From positions 230,327,117-230,391,116 of the forward strand of contig NC_090022.1 in the NCBI RefSeq assembly GCF_037176765.1: DNA of 64,000 nucleotides. The letters run 5' to 3'. Source of the stretch: Anolis sagrei. Taxonomy: Eukaryota > Chordata > Lepidosauria > Squamata > Anolidae. Below are positions 1 to 11,961 of this stretch, piece by piece. The notes beneath the pieces were generated by a model. That model was not told the origin of the DNA and did no database searches. It saw only the letters and a list, made by a program, of their open reading frames with translations. Within the stretch, counting starts at the first letter, position 1. Each line of letters begins with the position of its first letter. The translations under genes and the position numbers were made by a program.

Positions 1-392
1 GTAGGGTGTTTTCCTCTTCAGCCAGTGATTTATTTATAAGATCTCACAAATCAACCAAGGCATTCGGAAAGCCAAATAAGGAATAAATAAGCAGGAGATC
101 TCTAAACATCTCTATGATTGTCATTGGGTGTGTGAGATCCTTGGCTGCCAGCATACTCATTCCAGCAGATTAAAATGGTGAACTCCCTTCTTTCTTTTTC
201 CCGGGTGGCTGGAATGCATTTGAAAAGCTTGCAGAATTATAATGCTTTGTTTCAGATCACATTTGCTCAGTAATTTTAGTCTCTGCTGCATAATAGTTTA
301 TGTATATTCGTTTCTTTTAAAACTGGAACACCAGCTAACTAATTCCTGCATGTTGAAGTTTCAAGTCTCAGCCAATGTGTTTGCCTTTTAAG

Positions 393-3300
393 GATGACGA
401 AGATTGCCTCTACAAGTCTGAATTCAATGCTGCTAACGACACTGGGTTTGTGGATGTCCCACAAGGACACGAGCGGGCCCTGATGAAGGACGTGGCTGCA
501 GTGGGACCGGTTTCTGTCGCTATTGATGCAAGTCACTCCACTTTCCAGTTCTATGAATCAGGTGAGATGCTGTTTGCAAATGTGAAAAAAATCCCTTGTT
601 ATAGACTTTGCCGAAGAGGGAAACTGTGCTTTCTAGGCTTGTGTTCCATTTTCCTATCATTTCCAAAGGCTAGCTAATCATGGTGAAATACTACATTCCA
701 CCATATTTGGAGGACACGGTTGGGGAAAGCTAATATAGGATGTATTGTGCAGTTTGTCAAAGGAAGCTAATGAACAGAACTGGATATGATATTGTTGGAA
801 GTAGTATAGGCACTTCAGCTCACTATGAAGCGTGCTTTTGTCTTATAAACATGAGTAGCAGTTCATGGGTACGTGGTGTAATGCGTCTTGTGCATGAACA
901 GTGATATTTGAAACTGCCTCCTACAATTTGGAAGTTTGCCTAGATCTTTCCTCCATTTTCCAAACACCTTTACTCCCTTAATAATTGGTAAATTTTGAAA
1001 CAGAAACAACATTTTGGGTAATACCATCATTTTTATCACTGCTATTCTCACCTTGAAGTCAAGGTGAAGTTGGGATCTGGTCAAATTCATTTGGAAAGGC
1101 AAAAAAGCTGGAATTGCCTACAGGAACCTTATCGATGGGACAGAAGGGGCCTGGCATTGCCTCATCTCAGATACTACTGTGAAGCCACAAATTTTAGCTG
1201 ACTAAAGGATTGGATTAAACTGGACAATAAGGAGTTGCCCAGTGGCAGCAGGATTACTGACCGACAGGTCAGTGGTTCAAATCTGGGGAGAGTGGGTTGA
1301 GTTCCCTCTTTCAGCTCCAGCTCCATTCGGGGACATGAGAGAAACCTCCCACAAGGATGGTAAAAAAAAATCAAACATCCAGGCGTCCACTGGGCAACGT
1401 CCTTGCAGGCGACCAATTCTCTCACACCAGAAGCGATTTGCAGTTTCTCAAGTTGCTCCTGACATTTAAAAAGGAGGGGAAAGGAGTTGCTTAATTTAGA
1501 GGGCCATAATTTGATAAACGGGTGGCATGCCTATCTATGGGATGAAAAGGATAGAGTGAATAAAGAATATAATGGACATATGATAAGAGCCAGCCTTTTA
1601 GCAACGTGGAAAAGGTACAAGAAGGGGATAGAGCAAAAAAAAAACAAACCACTGGAAGCAGTCCATAGACTGGCTACACAAACTGAATTTGGCACGTACA
1701 AGGATTATTTGTTCAAAGAGAAAGTGCAATGGACGCTTAAAGGTAGAGAAGAATCTGGGTTAAAAGACTGGTTCAGCTTCTTCGTACTACATGACAGATT
1801 TAGGAAGGACGCGAAGGTAGGATTTGCCTCTAAAAATTGGAGTTAGAATGTATCCTTGAGAAGTGCTACCAAGGCCTAATCTCCAAGCTCTATCAATATA
1901 TTTTAGAATACAATTTAGTAGACAATCGGATAAAAACTGTTATGATAACGTGGGCCAAAGATTTAGGCAGAAATATTGATTTGGAAGATTGGGAACATCT
2001 TTGGAAAAGAGGGTTTAAATTGTCAGTGGCCCGCTCAATTAGAAAAAAAATCTGTTTTATAGAACTTACATAACTCCAGAGTTATTGTCCAAAAGAGAGA
2101 AAACAGGAAATCTAAGAAGGTGAAGAGATCTTTTTTCCATATATGGTGGACTTGTAATATAGTTTGGGAATTCTGGAAAAAAAGTGGTGAAAGAAAAAAA
2201 CAATGTAATTAACAAAAAGGTCAAGAAAAACCCAGAAATGTGCTTATTAGGACTGTTTAGAACAGTGGTTCTCAACCTGTGGGTCCCCAGATGTTTTGGA
2301 CTTCAACTCCCAGAAATCCTAACAGCTGGTAAACTGGCTGGGATTTCTGGGTGTTGTAGGCAAAAACACCTAGGAACCTACAGGTTGTGAACCCCACTGA
2401 TTTAGAAGGTGTATTAGCAGAGGAGATGAAGAAATTTGTCAATATTGCTTTGTTACTATGAGACTAATAATAGCCAAAAAATAGAAGGAGAAAAAGAGTT
2501 AACTATTAAAGATTGGAGAGATACATTTGTAGATTATATCCAAATGGCCAAGCTAACAAAGAGCAGCAGAGGAGGAAATAATGAAGAATTTGCCAAAAAA
2601 AAAAAAAAAAGGAGGCTGACACTTGGGTATCTGGAAAAGAAGACAAAGATAGATTTGAAGATCGCCATAAAGGGGATTTAGTGAAAGAAGACATATGTGT
2701 AGTTACTGGTTAGTTATGTGATCCATATTGAGGAATGTCGGAGGGTCACGGGGGTTGGGTTCATGGGTGTGGGATTAGAGGGATAAGAAATGTTAAGGCA
2801 TAATAACTGTAAAGCTAAATTTGATTTTTCACAGGTTAACGAGTGCTGACTATATGCCAGATTTGTAAATGTGCTTGCTCTTTTATATATCTTTATTTGG
2901 GAGGGTTGTTTTTTTTTTTTGTCTGCTTTGTTTCTTGTGTACACTATAAAACAATAAAATATTAACAATACAATTTGGGAGTTTGCTTAAAAGTTTAGAC
3001 TTTATCTGGAATGTAATTGTCCTCTTCTACTTCTAGGAATTTACTTTGACCCAGATTGCAGCAGCGAAGAATTGGACCACGGTGTTCTTGTTGTTGGTTA
3101 CGGCTTTGAGGGAACAGATGACGATAACAACAAGAAGAAGTACTGGATTGTCAAAAACAGGTATGTGTGAGGAGGCCTTTTGTGTTGTGAAACTCTACCC
3201 AGTGGGTTTTATTGCATGTACGCTGAAACTTGTAAATCGTGGCATTTTGTCCTTCAATGGGCAGTTTCTATAAGACACTTCTGTAAGCCACTTGGCTGTT

Positions 3301-3786
3301 TCACACAGCCGTCCAAATTTTTATGGTTCTGAGACTGCATTAAATATTTTATATCCAACTTTTTGCCAAGATAGGCTGCCTTGTAACTCTAAATATATAC
3401 AGAGGTATAATTGAGGAGAGGCATTTGAGTGATAACCAGAGGCCAGAAGGAACTGCAGATAGACTGTACTGCTGGCTGATGATAAAGGCTTCAGTCTTTT
3501 TGTGCTGAACAGACAGTAATATGGTCTCCTGCCTCACAATGTAATAAACACAATATAAAAATAATAGGGTGGGAGGAGAGGTGAACATTGTACAGTAAGA
3601 GGGGTCCCAAAGTACAGGTTTGATATATTAAACTATTTGTTTGCCCTAGGGGAGACTCTTCATTGCTATATTGTTTTCTCTTTCAGCTGGAGTGAGAAGT
3701 GGGGAGACAAAGGTTATATCCTCATGGCTAAAGACAGGGACAACCACTGTGGTATAGCTACAGCTGCCAGTTATCCTCTAGTATAA
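393..3786 (+). CDS. CTSL: Cathepsin L, last three coding exons (3' partial gene)
   Basis: Lysosomal papain-family (C1A) cysteine endopeptidase. Three coding exons are visible: 393-561, 3037-3160 and 3687-3786 (stop TAA at 3784). Each is bounded by AG/GT signals, and the phases join cleanly (Gly split 1/2, Ser split 2/1). The first exon holds [10 protein letters not shown], matching the mammalian NDT N-glycosylation site region, and [10 protein letters not shown]. The second holds the catalytic His in [11 protein letters not shown]. The third junction creates KNSW with the catalytic-site Asn, followed by [13 protein letters not shown] at the C-terminus. The sequence is closer to what I recall of bird cathepsin L than to mammalian L or V. 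The catalytic Cys, propeptide and signal peptide are upstream of the window. One oddity is that the usual NSWG motif reads NSWS. The 2.5-kb intron is filled by an L1. Cathepsin L rather than S or K is favoured by the ANDTGF and SYPLV segments. Confidence 0.95.
1239..1480 (+). mobile_element. tRNA-derived SINE inserted in the L1
   Basis: The head contains a diverged B-box-like GGTTCAAATC. The body matches the lizard tRNA SINE seen seven more times in this window, including CTCACACCAGAAGCGA near the tail. It is flanked by a perfect 10-bp duplication, AAGGAGTTGC, at 1229-1238 and 1481-1490. Confidence 0.85.
2263..2399. mobile_element. hAT (Charlie-like) palindromic MITE, 137 bp
   Basis: The terminal inverted repeats start CAGTGGTTCTCAACCTG and end in CAGGTTGTGAACCCCACTG. 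The interior is largely palindromic. The flanks GTTTAGAA (2255-2262) and ATTTAGAA (2400-2407) match at 7 of 8 positions, fitting an 8-bp hAT target duplication. Confidence 0.85.
3161..3686 (+). other. CTSL intron with no recognised element
   Basis: A 526-bp intron between the last two CTSL coding exons. I see no repeat family or coding remnant in it. Confidence 0.6.
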
Positions 3787-4190
3787 CTCCTTTAAGGAAA
3801 TATATTGCTGGTATTGCCATCTTCAGCTTGAGAAGATGAACACTGGAATAAGCTCTCCAGATCGTTGGGTCTCTCTAGACACTTTCTGAGGCCACCAAAG
3901 TATTGCAGCACCAGAAAGGACTTTAAACTGACATGCACCTGTTTCTTCCAAGATTTCGAGTTGTGGTTTTTTTATTTACCTTGAGCCTCTGTGATGTTTA
4001 CTTGATGGCGGTATGTGCCCTCTTTTTTAAACTTGATGTAAATGTTGCTTATGTACACAAGCTTGTAATATTGATAGCTAGCATTCTGGCTAAATCATAG
4101 TTTCTTTTTTTTAAAATGTTGATTTTTTTAAAACAATGGCTTGCAGAAGAGTTACAGCTTTTCAAATAAACACTGAACATTTCAACTTAG
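3787..4190 (+). other. CTSL: CTSL 3' untranslated region
   Basis: About 400 nt follow the TAA stop, ending near a canonical AATAAA at 4165-4170. A GT/T-rich stretch from about 4199 is a plausible downstream element. The cleavage point is inferred and was not observed. Confidence 0.75.
4165..4170 (+). promoter_or_regulatory. Polyadenylation signal AATAAA of CTSL
   Basis: Canonical hexamer 380 nt after the CTSL stop. It is followed about 30 nt later by a GT-rich tract typical of a cleavage/polyadenylation site. Confidence 0.75.
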
Positions 4191-4551
4191 CCAGATGAGT
4201 TGTGCCTCTTTTGTGTGACAGACTTGTCTTCTGTTATCTAATCTTTTTGTTTCAATGTACATTTTGTTCCTGAGGTGCCGAGAATAGTTCTCAGCAAGTG
4301 GAAAGTCTAGACTGGCATTTCCAAAAGAGGGTTCCTCTGCTTTTAATGTACAAAACAGTCATTTCAGAGAGTAGAGCTACTTTGTTATGTGCTTTTAAGT
4401 TGTGTCTGGCTTAGATTTGCCTTTGAGTGCAGTTTTCTTTGGCAAGGTTTGTTTACAGGGGCTTTGCCTTTGCTTTTCTCAGAGGCCTAGAAAATGTGAT
4501 TTACTGAATGATGATTTGGTATCTGCACTGATCATTTTAATGCAGTTAGAA

Positions 4552-4890
4552 CAGTGGTTCCCAACTGGTGGTCTGTAAGAACTAAAATTTGATCTGTGGC
4601 CTCACCGTTACTACACGATTGCAACAAGAGTGACTGGTCTCAAGAAACCCTCTTATAGTGCTGAGGCTTATTAAATATGGTTTCCTGTGGGCAAGCAGAT
4701 GATGACTACTGGATGACATATAGTCTGTATCAGAAAACAGAGCTGATGTGGTCTGTCCAATGCAATTTTCTGAATTAGCACAAAATCTAATCAAACAAAA
4801 TCTAAAATTGACCAAAAACTGGTTTGTAACCCTTTTGATATTAATGTTGGAGAGTGTGGTTTGGTCAAGTGGTCCCTGGTCAAACCACTG
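4552..4890. mobile_element. hAT (Charlie-like) non-autonomous element, 339 bp
   Basis: It begins CAGTGGTTCCCAACTGG and ends in CAAACCACTG. It is flanked by a perfect 8-bp duplication, AGTTAGAA, at 4544-4551 and 4891-4898. No transposase reading frame is present. Confidence 0.85.
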
Positions 4891-4898
4891 AGTTAGAA

Positions 4899-6160
4899 GA
4901 TAGCTCTAAACTGTGACATCCAGACAACAAACTTCCACAAAAGTCTGCGAAAGAATGTTCTTAATTAGCACCAGTGCTTTGTAGTTTATGTAATCACCAC
5001 CTCAATCTGGTTCCAAGATTTCCTATGCACAGCAAAACCACTTTGTTCAATGCTGGTTTGAAACTGCATTAAATGATCAGTGTAAATAGTGCCATGGTCC
5101 AGTGCTCTGACCACCAAACCATGCTGCCTCTCAAGCAAATCTGTATCTACTGAAAATTTGTGTATCTATAAAAGCTTGAGAATCCTGACCTTGTTCCTTC
5201 ACTGCCAGACGCCTTCAATGGCAAGGACACTCTTTGACTGTCACTTTTAACTGTTTTGAAAATGATTTCTGAAACAATGTGGGATAAAATGGAGTTGGAA
5301 ATCCCTGTCCCTGCTTAAAGTCTCTTTTTGGATGTTTTGAATATTTCATGCTCAGCAGACTACTTGGAGGCAGAAGTGTAATTAATGTCCAGGTCATTGG
5401 TCACTTTCAATGGGAAAGGAGTCTTGGGCTTTTTCAGTGTCAGAACTGTTTGTTTGAACAATAAAATATATGAGATGCTAACCCACCTGCGCTTCCGAGA
5501 CCCATCTTTGCAGCTTAAGCTGGGGTTTGCACATACTGGCACAAGTACCAGGGGCACACAGATGTTTCAAATTCCTGAACGCAGCCACTGCCTGCTTTGT
5601 GCCTCCTGACCTTATGCTGTGAACAGTGCTGTGTAAGCAGCCCATATCTCATGATGTACTGGCCAACTGAAAATCATGTGGCTTCACATTTCCCATCCCA
5701 GCTGTAGAATAAGGACTCCCAACAAACTGCACAAAGATCAAAATCCCTCCAACTGACCTTTAAGTGATGCATTTCCAACAGTTCTACCATTCCTATTTCA
5801 TTGAAGACCAAGAGAATCAGCAGAGATCTATCCACCTATTTTCCTCATAGCAAGATAGGTTGCAAATATATCATCTAGAAGGAACAATGGAAACATGTCC
5901 AAGTCCTTGTGAATGCCTCTTGCAGCACATTCAGCTACAGGAGAATAACTGGACAAGTTTCCATTGTTCAATCAATTTGGGGTGACAGTTCCTAACATTT
6001 ACAGAACTTCTAAAAGAGAAGATACAGAAAAAGAAGATTGAAGCCTCCCAGGCAAGGGAATAGGCATATTGTATCTTTTATGGAACCGCTTGTAATAAAA
6101 ACTCACTTTAAATCTTAAGTATGCAAACTTTTCTTAGAATCAGATCTTTTAGTCTTTATG
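4899..6160. other. Intergenic, mostly unassigned
   Basis: No gene found. A short tRNA-SINE-head-like stretch near 5090-5135 (GTCCAGTGCTCTGACCACC) may be the end of an old MIR-type SINE. The rest is unassigned. Confidence 0.5.
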
Positions 6161-6162
6161 TC

Positions 6163-6216
6163 TTTGTTGTTCATTCATTCAGTCGTTTCCGACTCTTCGT
6201 GACTTCATGGACCAGC
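6163..6216 (-). mobile_element. BovB (RTE) LINE 3'-end fragment
   Basis: Fifty-four bases match the 3' terminal part of the BovB copy at 10120-10760. They share the TTGTT...TTCAGTCG...CCGACTCTTC...TGACTTCATGGACC arrangement. Confidence 0.65.
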
Positions 6217-8949
6217 CTTACACCATATATAATATCCAATAAATATTTACCATTGACCTTGAAAAAAAACATGATAAATGGCTGCAATCCAACATTCCTC
6301 AGATAAACTTTGACTTTAAGCCAGAAATTTTGCAGTATTTCAGTACTCAAATAATCTTTGAAAAGATAATGTATTTTCTTCAGAAATTATGAAGGCAATT
6401 TAACAGCTTTTTTAAAAAAGTTACTCAGAATTTGTTGGAGCATGCAAGGAATTAGTGTGTGTGTGTCAACTGTAAAATAATATGCATGAAGCTGATTAGT
6501 CGGGCAATGCCTGGGGAGATGGCTGAGCCTGGGACTTTTGGATACTGTTACATTTTTGTTCAGACTTGAGCTATGCCGGTGCAGAGAGAGATAGTTTGGA
6601 GAGAGAAGCAGAAAGAGACCGTTTCCTTTTTATTTCTTGGCTTCTGAAAAAAGATCTCTCACATGGACACAGAAACGACCATTTTAAATCCCTCATAAAA
6701 GGACATGTGAGTTGATACAACTGACCACACTGTACATATGTTGTTCTGAACTATGAAGAGTAAACTACTTGTTCTTTATTGTTAATCTGTGTGGCATATT
6801 TTCTTTCTCTGGCAAGGCAATGTGTGGGCTGATCAAATGTGAACTACATGTGATTTATTTTACATTTTGCCACATAATTGATTGTGGATTTTTATCTTTG
6901 TGCATTTTTAACACACTCAGCATCCGCCTGAAGCCTATTTGTTTCTTAACCAAAGTAGAGCAAAGTTGACCTACTGGTTGAGCCTTCCTGTACTTGGGAC
7001 TAAGCAACAACATTCTAGCCATCTATTTATTTTTAATAATTATTTCTGAGCACCTCCAAATTGGTAATTATGTATCATTGAACATCAATTAAAATGAACT
7101 ATTCTCTTCAAATGCAGTCTTAGCAATACTTAAAGTAGATCTATTGCATTAATAATAATACACATTAAGAATACAAACCTTCTTAAAAGCTCTCCAACAT
7201 TTCCACTTGTTTTTGTTTTGACAGCCAGCCCAGAATGCGAATATTTAAATATAGCCAAACATGCTTTCCACACCCTGCCCTGACCCAGTGATAAATAGGT
7301 TGATCATTGCATGATCTGTTGCAACAAAGCAGTTCCATCCTGCCTCTTGACTCAGAAGTCAGTCATGCTGCACTGAGCAGGGATTTGTTCTTAAATATAT
7401 GTGCTTAGATTGCAGAACTGTTGTGTAAGACTTTTCGTTGTTGTTTTTCTTCTGGGAAACATCCTGTTTTCAGTTATTCTCACATTTCATTTTCAATTAA
7501 ACCATTAAAAAACGAAACACAGTGTCTGATACAAACATTGATTACAGGAAAGCAACAGATTTCACCTTAACTTTGGAAGAATACTTGATCAACTAGATTT
7601 GAACAGGAAATGGAACCTCCTACATTAGGTTAGCATATGTAGTAATTGGTAGGTGTGTGTCTGTCAGAGAGAGAAAAACACACAGGGAAAGTATGTGGGT
7701 AAATGTTGTTGCTGTTTCTTATTTTATTTATTTACTTGTATTTATTTTCATGCAATAAACAAGCATTCTAAATTTCATACTGAATCAATGGGGTATAAAA
7801 ATCACCTTTAGCTAAGGGCAAAGCACAATTTCCTTTTAAAAATCATTATCAAATGCAATGACTGAGCAATTGAGAAGGCATTTCTTTGGCAACTATTTCC
7901 TTCCACAGGCAAATAGTACAGCAGGGACAATCAGCTTGGTTACATGACCCAGAAAAGAGCTGAACGGTTTGTACATACAATATTGTTAGCTCTTGTTGAA
8001 TCACAGTCAAGAGCAAATCCAAGATCACTGCCAAGAGAGATTTCATTGCCCTTGCGATGTTGTGGCATTGTAAATCCCAATGTTCTAGCCAGGATAAGTC
8101 AGATTGAGGGAGGCTAGAACCTGCCACTCTCAACAATATCTAAAGGGCCACACAGTGCCAACGTCTGCCTTAAAATAACAACAAAACACTTCTGTGCAGA
8201 TGTGTCAGCAACAATGTGAGGTCAGGGGTGGGATTCTCTTCATCCCCTCTCTCTTTCCTCCTCACTTTCTTTTACATTTATATTTGTTTTTCTAAAATGT
8301 TAGAATTGTGCAATTGTGCTATTTTAAAGAATTAAAGAACAGCAATAATCTGTGTAAGCTGTCTGAAGGTTAAAAAAAACCTTCTTGGAGATGAAACTTT
8401 AGGTGTACATAAACTAGCAAATGCAATGCAAGAGGAACAGTCAGAATCCACACAAAACTAGATTTTTCTGTTAGTTTAATAAAAGATGAGAGTCAAGATG
8501 AAGTGAGAGCCCAGGATAATGACATTCTTGTTTTGATCAATTGCCCTCAGCATGTAATATGGGGCAGACAAACATATTACCTCACAGATCACAAGGTTGG
8601 TTGGCTTTGTATGGTTTAATGATCAACAAACACCGGGAACAGACAATTCAGCTGAAATGATGTTAGAAGTAGGCATGAACTTTGGCATTCAAATGTTTTC
8701 TCAGAGAAAAGAACATAGCTGACAAATGTCCACTCTCTCCACTAATTGCCACTAAATATGCTTTGGTTTTATTCATATATAAAAGAAACGGAAACATTTG
8801 AGAAAGTTTTTTCCCTACAGGTGTCAACAGGGTGGATGTTATTGACCAGAATCCTGTTGGTATACTATGGCGACATACCTATGCTGGAGTAGCCAGTGGC
8901 AGCAAGAGGAATAGGACCATAGACACTGTGGCGACAAAGCAAGGAAAGC
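6217..8949. other. Intergenic, AT-rich, no gene recognised
   Basis: I see no exon, RNA gene or clear repeat family here. All open frames are shorter than 110 codons and carry no recognisable domain. Confidence 0.5.
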
Positions 8950-9700
8950 AATGGAGCCGGCAAGGAAATTAAGATCTTTTGGGGAGGCCCTGCTCTCAAT
9001 CCTGCACCCTTCACAGGAGCTGTTGGTGGGGACGAGAGATAGGGCCTTCACTGTGGTGGCCCCTCGGCTATGGAACTCCCTCCCGAGTGAAATTAGATCA
9101 GCCTTCTCCCTCCTGACCTTTAGGAAAAGGCTAAAAACATGGATATTTGACCAAGCATTCAACGAGTAATCTATCAGTGCAATTTTTTTGTCATGTCAAG
9201 AGCAACTTGAGAAACTGCAAGTTGCTTCTGTTGTGAGATAATTGGCCGTCTGCAAGGATGTTGCCCAGGGGACGCCCGGATGTTTTGATGTTTTATCATC
9301 CCTGTGGGAGGCTTCTCTCATGTCCCCGCATTATGAGGTGGAGCGGATAGAAGGAGCTCATCCGCTCTCTCCCCGGATTCGAACCTGCGACCTCTTGGTC
9401 TTCAGTCCTGCGGGCACAGGGGTTTAACCCACTGTGCCACTTATATGAAAATGACAATAAGTGCAATAAGAAAAGAGGAAATCGTGCAATGACAAATTGG
9501 AACAGCTGCGGGCTACAATATTGGATTGCATGATTTTAAATAGTTGGTTTTAAGGTTTTATATGTTTTAATAATTGTTTTAATGCTTATGTTTTTATTGT
9601 GTGTGTTTTTGGCATCTAATTGTTGTCTAATGTAAGCCACCTTGAGTCCCCTATGGGGTTGAGAAGGGCAGAGTTTAAATAGAGTAAATAAACAAACCGA
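8950..9700 (+). mobile_element. L2-type LINE 3' end, split by a SINE
   Basis: 8951-9169 encodes the typical LINE C-terminus RDRAFTVVAPRLWNSL followed by KRLKTWIFDQAF. The 3' UTR ends in the usual GTAAGCCACCTTGAGTCCCC and AGTAAATAAA tail near 9640-9697. A minus-strand tRNA SINE at 9183-9440 separates the two parts. Related 3' ends occur at 13435, 15127, 24255, 52849 and 57138. Confidence 0.75.
9183..9440 (-). mobile_element. tRNA-derived SINE inside the L2 end
   Basis: Reverse-oriented copy. It has a T-rich tail at 9183-9189, the GAGAAACTGCAAGTTGCTTC segment, the B-box-like GGATTCGAACC, and a head ending TTTAACCCACTGTGCCAC. Confidence 0.85.
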
Positions 9701-9797
9701 AAATTTAGGTTGCTCAGGGCTGAAATACATCAGAGTTATATGGACTATCATGCGAAATCACTAGTCCACTACTGTTGTATTATTGCTGATAGTGGAT

Positions 9798-9864
9798 ACA
9801 CAGGCCCCTTTTACATTATCAAAGCAGATAATCCATATTATCTACTTTGAAATGGATTATATGA
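9798..9864. mobile_element. Truncated palindromic MITE
   Basis: Contains the family terminus GGCCCCTTTTACA and the AGCAGATAATCC / GGATTATATGA arm elements. Only about one arm remains. Confidence 0.5.
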
Positions 9865-10960
9865 CTCTTGCTGGGACTAAGCCCCCTCTATGGGCTCTTC
9901 CACACAGCCCTATATCCCAGAATTTCAAAGCAGGAAATCCCACATGCACATTTACACTCATGCAGTGGGGACTCAGATAAACCAGTTCAAAGCAAATATT
10001 GTGGGATTTTCTGCATTCTGGGATATAGGGCTGTGGGGAAGGGCCCTAAATTGCCATATAAAATCCAGATTATTTGCTTTGAACTGAGGGCCCTTCCACA
10101 CAGCCATATAACCCAGAATGATGTTGTTGTTTATTTGTTCAGTCGCTTCCAACTCTTCATAACCTCATGGACCATCCCACGCCAGAGCTCCCTGTTGGCC
10201 GTCACCACCCCCAGCTCCTTCAAAGTCAAGCCAGTCACTTCAAGGATACCATCCATCCATCTTGCCCTTGGTTTGCTGCTCTTTCTTTTTCCTTCCATTT
10301 TCCCCAGCATCATTGTCTTCTCCCAGCATTCCTGTCTTCTCATGATGTGACCAAAGAATTTCATCTTTTCCTCTAATAACCTTCCCTCCAATGAGCAGTC
10401 GAGCTTTATTTCCTGAAGTATGGACTGGTTTGATCTTCTTGTGATCCAAGGTACCCTCAGAATTTTTCTCCAGCACCACAGTTCAAAAGTGTTAATCTTC
10501 CTTTGCTTATGGTCCAGCATTCACATTCATAGGTTACTAGAGGGAATACCATTGCTTTGACTATACGGACCTTTGTTGCTAGTGTGATGTCTCTACTCTT
10601 CACTATTTTATCAAGATTTGTCATTGCTCTCCTCCCAAGAAGTAAACATCTTCTGATTTCCTGGCTGCAGTCTGTGTCTGCAGTAATATTTGCACCTAGA
10701 AATGCAAAGTCTGTCACTGCCTCCATGTTTTCTCCCTCGTATACACTCAGATAATGTGGGATAACCCAGAATATCAAGGCAGAAAATCCTACAATATCTG
10801 CTTTGAGCTGGGTCCACACTGCAATATATTCCAGTTCAAAGCAGATAATGTGGGAATTTATTCAGCTGTGTGGAAGGGGCCTGGATTATATTATTCTACA
10901 CGGCCATAGAATCCAGTTTAAAGCAAATAATCTGAATTTTTAATGGCAGTGTAGATCCAA
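9865..10960. mobile_element. Composite nested palindromic MITEs, copy A (contains BovB)
   Basis: Two Harbinger-like palindromic units (GGGCCCTTCCACACAGCC arms) sit within remnants of an outer MITE carrying AATCCAGATTATTTGC and GCAGTGTAGATCC. The same order of pieces occurs in reverse orientation at 42217-42641 without the BovB. Without the BovB insertion, copy A would be about 443 bp, against 425 bp for copy B. Confidence 0.75.
10120..10760 (-). mobile_element. BovB (RTE-clade) LINE, 5'-truncated, 641 bp
   Basis: The minus strand encodes the BovB ORF2 C-terminus in broken frames, with KVRIVKAMVFPLVTYECECW, RRSNQSILQEI, FGHIMRR and ARWMDGILEVTGL. It ends in a 3' UTR reading CAAATAAACAACAACATC. 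It is flanked by a perfect 12-bp duplication, ATAACCCAGAAT, at 10108-10119 and 10761-10772. The uninterrupted paralogous site at 42.2-42.6 kb confirms the insertion point. Confidence 0.9.
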
Positions 10961-11588
10961 CAACACTATGTTGAGTACATTTGATAACACACCCCTCTTC
11001 ATTGGTGCACTGATTTTCCAGTCTGTTTCTGTGATTATCCTTCCATATACCATCCTAATGCTGTCCTCCCAGATTATTGCTCTTCCGTATTGTTTATGTT
11101 TTTAATAGCACAATTGCACAATTCTAACACATTTTAGAAAAAGAAATATAAACAAAGGAGGAAAAGGGGGGGATGAAGAGGAGAACCCCACCCCGTGATC
11201 TCGCTTTACATATCAGCACAGAAGTTGAAGGGATCCTTTGCACCAAGGTACGTGATGTGAACATTGCAGAATTGAAGGCTATTGATGGGTTTTACACTTT
11301 AATCGCTAATAACAGGATAATAATGGGGGTTGAGAGGATATGCAGGCACAGTGGGATGCAGTATGAGTTGCCTGCCTACTGCAATAAAGTCCCAAATTTC
11401 TGCATTGCTTATGCTGCACAATCCTCACAAAGTTAGGTAACTGGACACATAGTCTAACACATAAGTGAATGCAGTAGCAAATCTGCATGAGTGTAAGTTT
11501 GCATGCATGCACACGAGCAATGGCACCATATCCACAACTCTGCTTCTACAAGCTTGAACAGTGTGTGGATGTCCCGCATTGGGAGAAA

Positions 11589-11738
11589 GGCTCCTTCCAC
11601 ACAGCTGTATAAAATCTCACATTATCTGCTTTGAACTGGGTTATATGGCAGTGTGAACTCAGATAAACCAGTTCAAAGAAGATATTGTGGATTATCTGCC
11701 ATGATATTCTGGGTTAAATGGCTGTATGGAAGGGCCCA
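11589..11738. mobile_element. Harbinger-like palindromic MITE
   Basis: Arms GGCTCCTTCCACACAGCTG and GGCTGTATGGAAGGGCCC enclose the usual CTGCTTTGAACTGG and CAGTTCAAAG elements. It lies just downstream of FBP2 and could fall within its 3' UTR if the transcript is long. Confidence 0.75.
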
Positions 11739-11961
11739 AAGACATCCAGTTGCCTCCATGGGGAAGCTATATGTATATATAAGAAACCAAAGATTCAAGC
11801 CTTCATCTGCCTTTCTTTATGAACACTGGGACTTTGAGGAGAAAATAATTGCAGGTATAAACACATCAACAGGATTCTGATCTTTGTTTCATTTTTCAGC
11901 ATCATTCTTTTCCCAGTATGCAGTTATAACAAAGGGGAACACAGAAAATGTCCAAGGGCTG

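Larger units (their letters stand above)
863..2972 (+). mobile_element. 5'-truncated, 5'-inverted L1 LINE in a CTSL intron
   Basis: The + strand from about 1065 to 2070 encodes L1 ORF2 C-terminal text such as [20 protein letters not shown] and YKDYLF, in broken frames. The element ends in an A-rich tail near 2950-2972. Immediately upstream (about 863-1060) the minus strand encodes the adjoining ORF2 stretch [19 protein letters not shown]. The two pieces are therefore in opposite orientation, as expected from twin priming. A tRNA SINE (1239-1480) and a hAT MITE (2263-2399) have inserted into the L1. It is a dead copy with stops. The left end is approximate. Confidence 0.75.

Noticed and set aside
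1-392. Further CTSL exon at the window start
   Set aside because: No cathepsin-like coding text or splice-bounded frame appears before the acceptor at 391-392.
9868-10350. 160-codon + strand frame
   Set aside because: It runs from MITE sequence into the antisense of BovB. No protein family matches.
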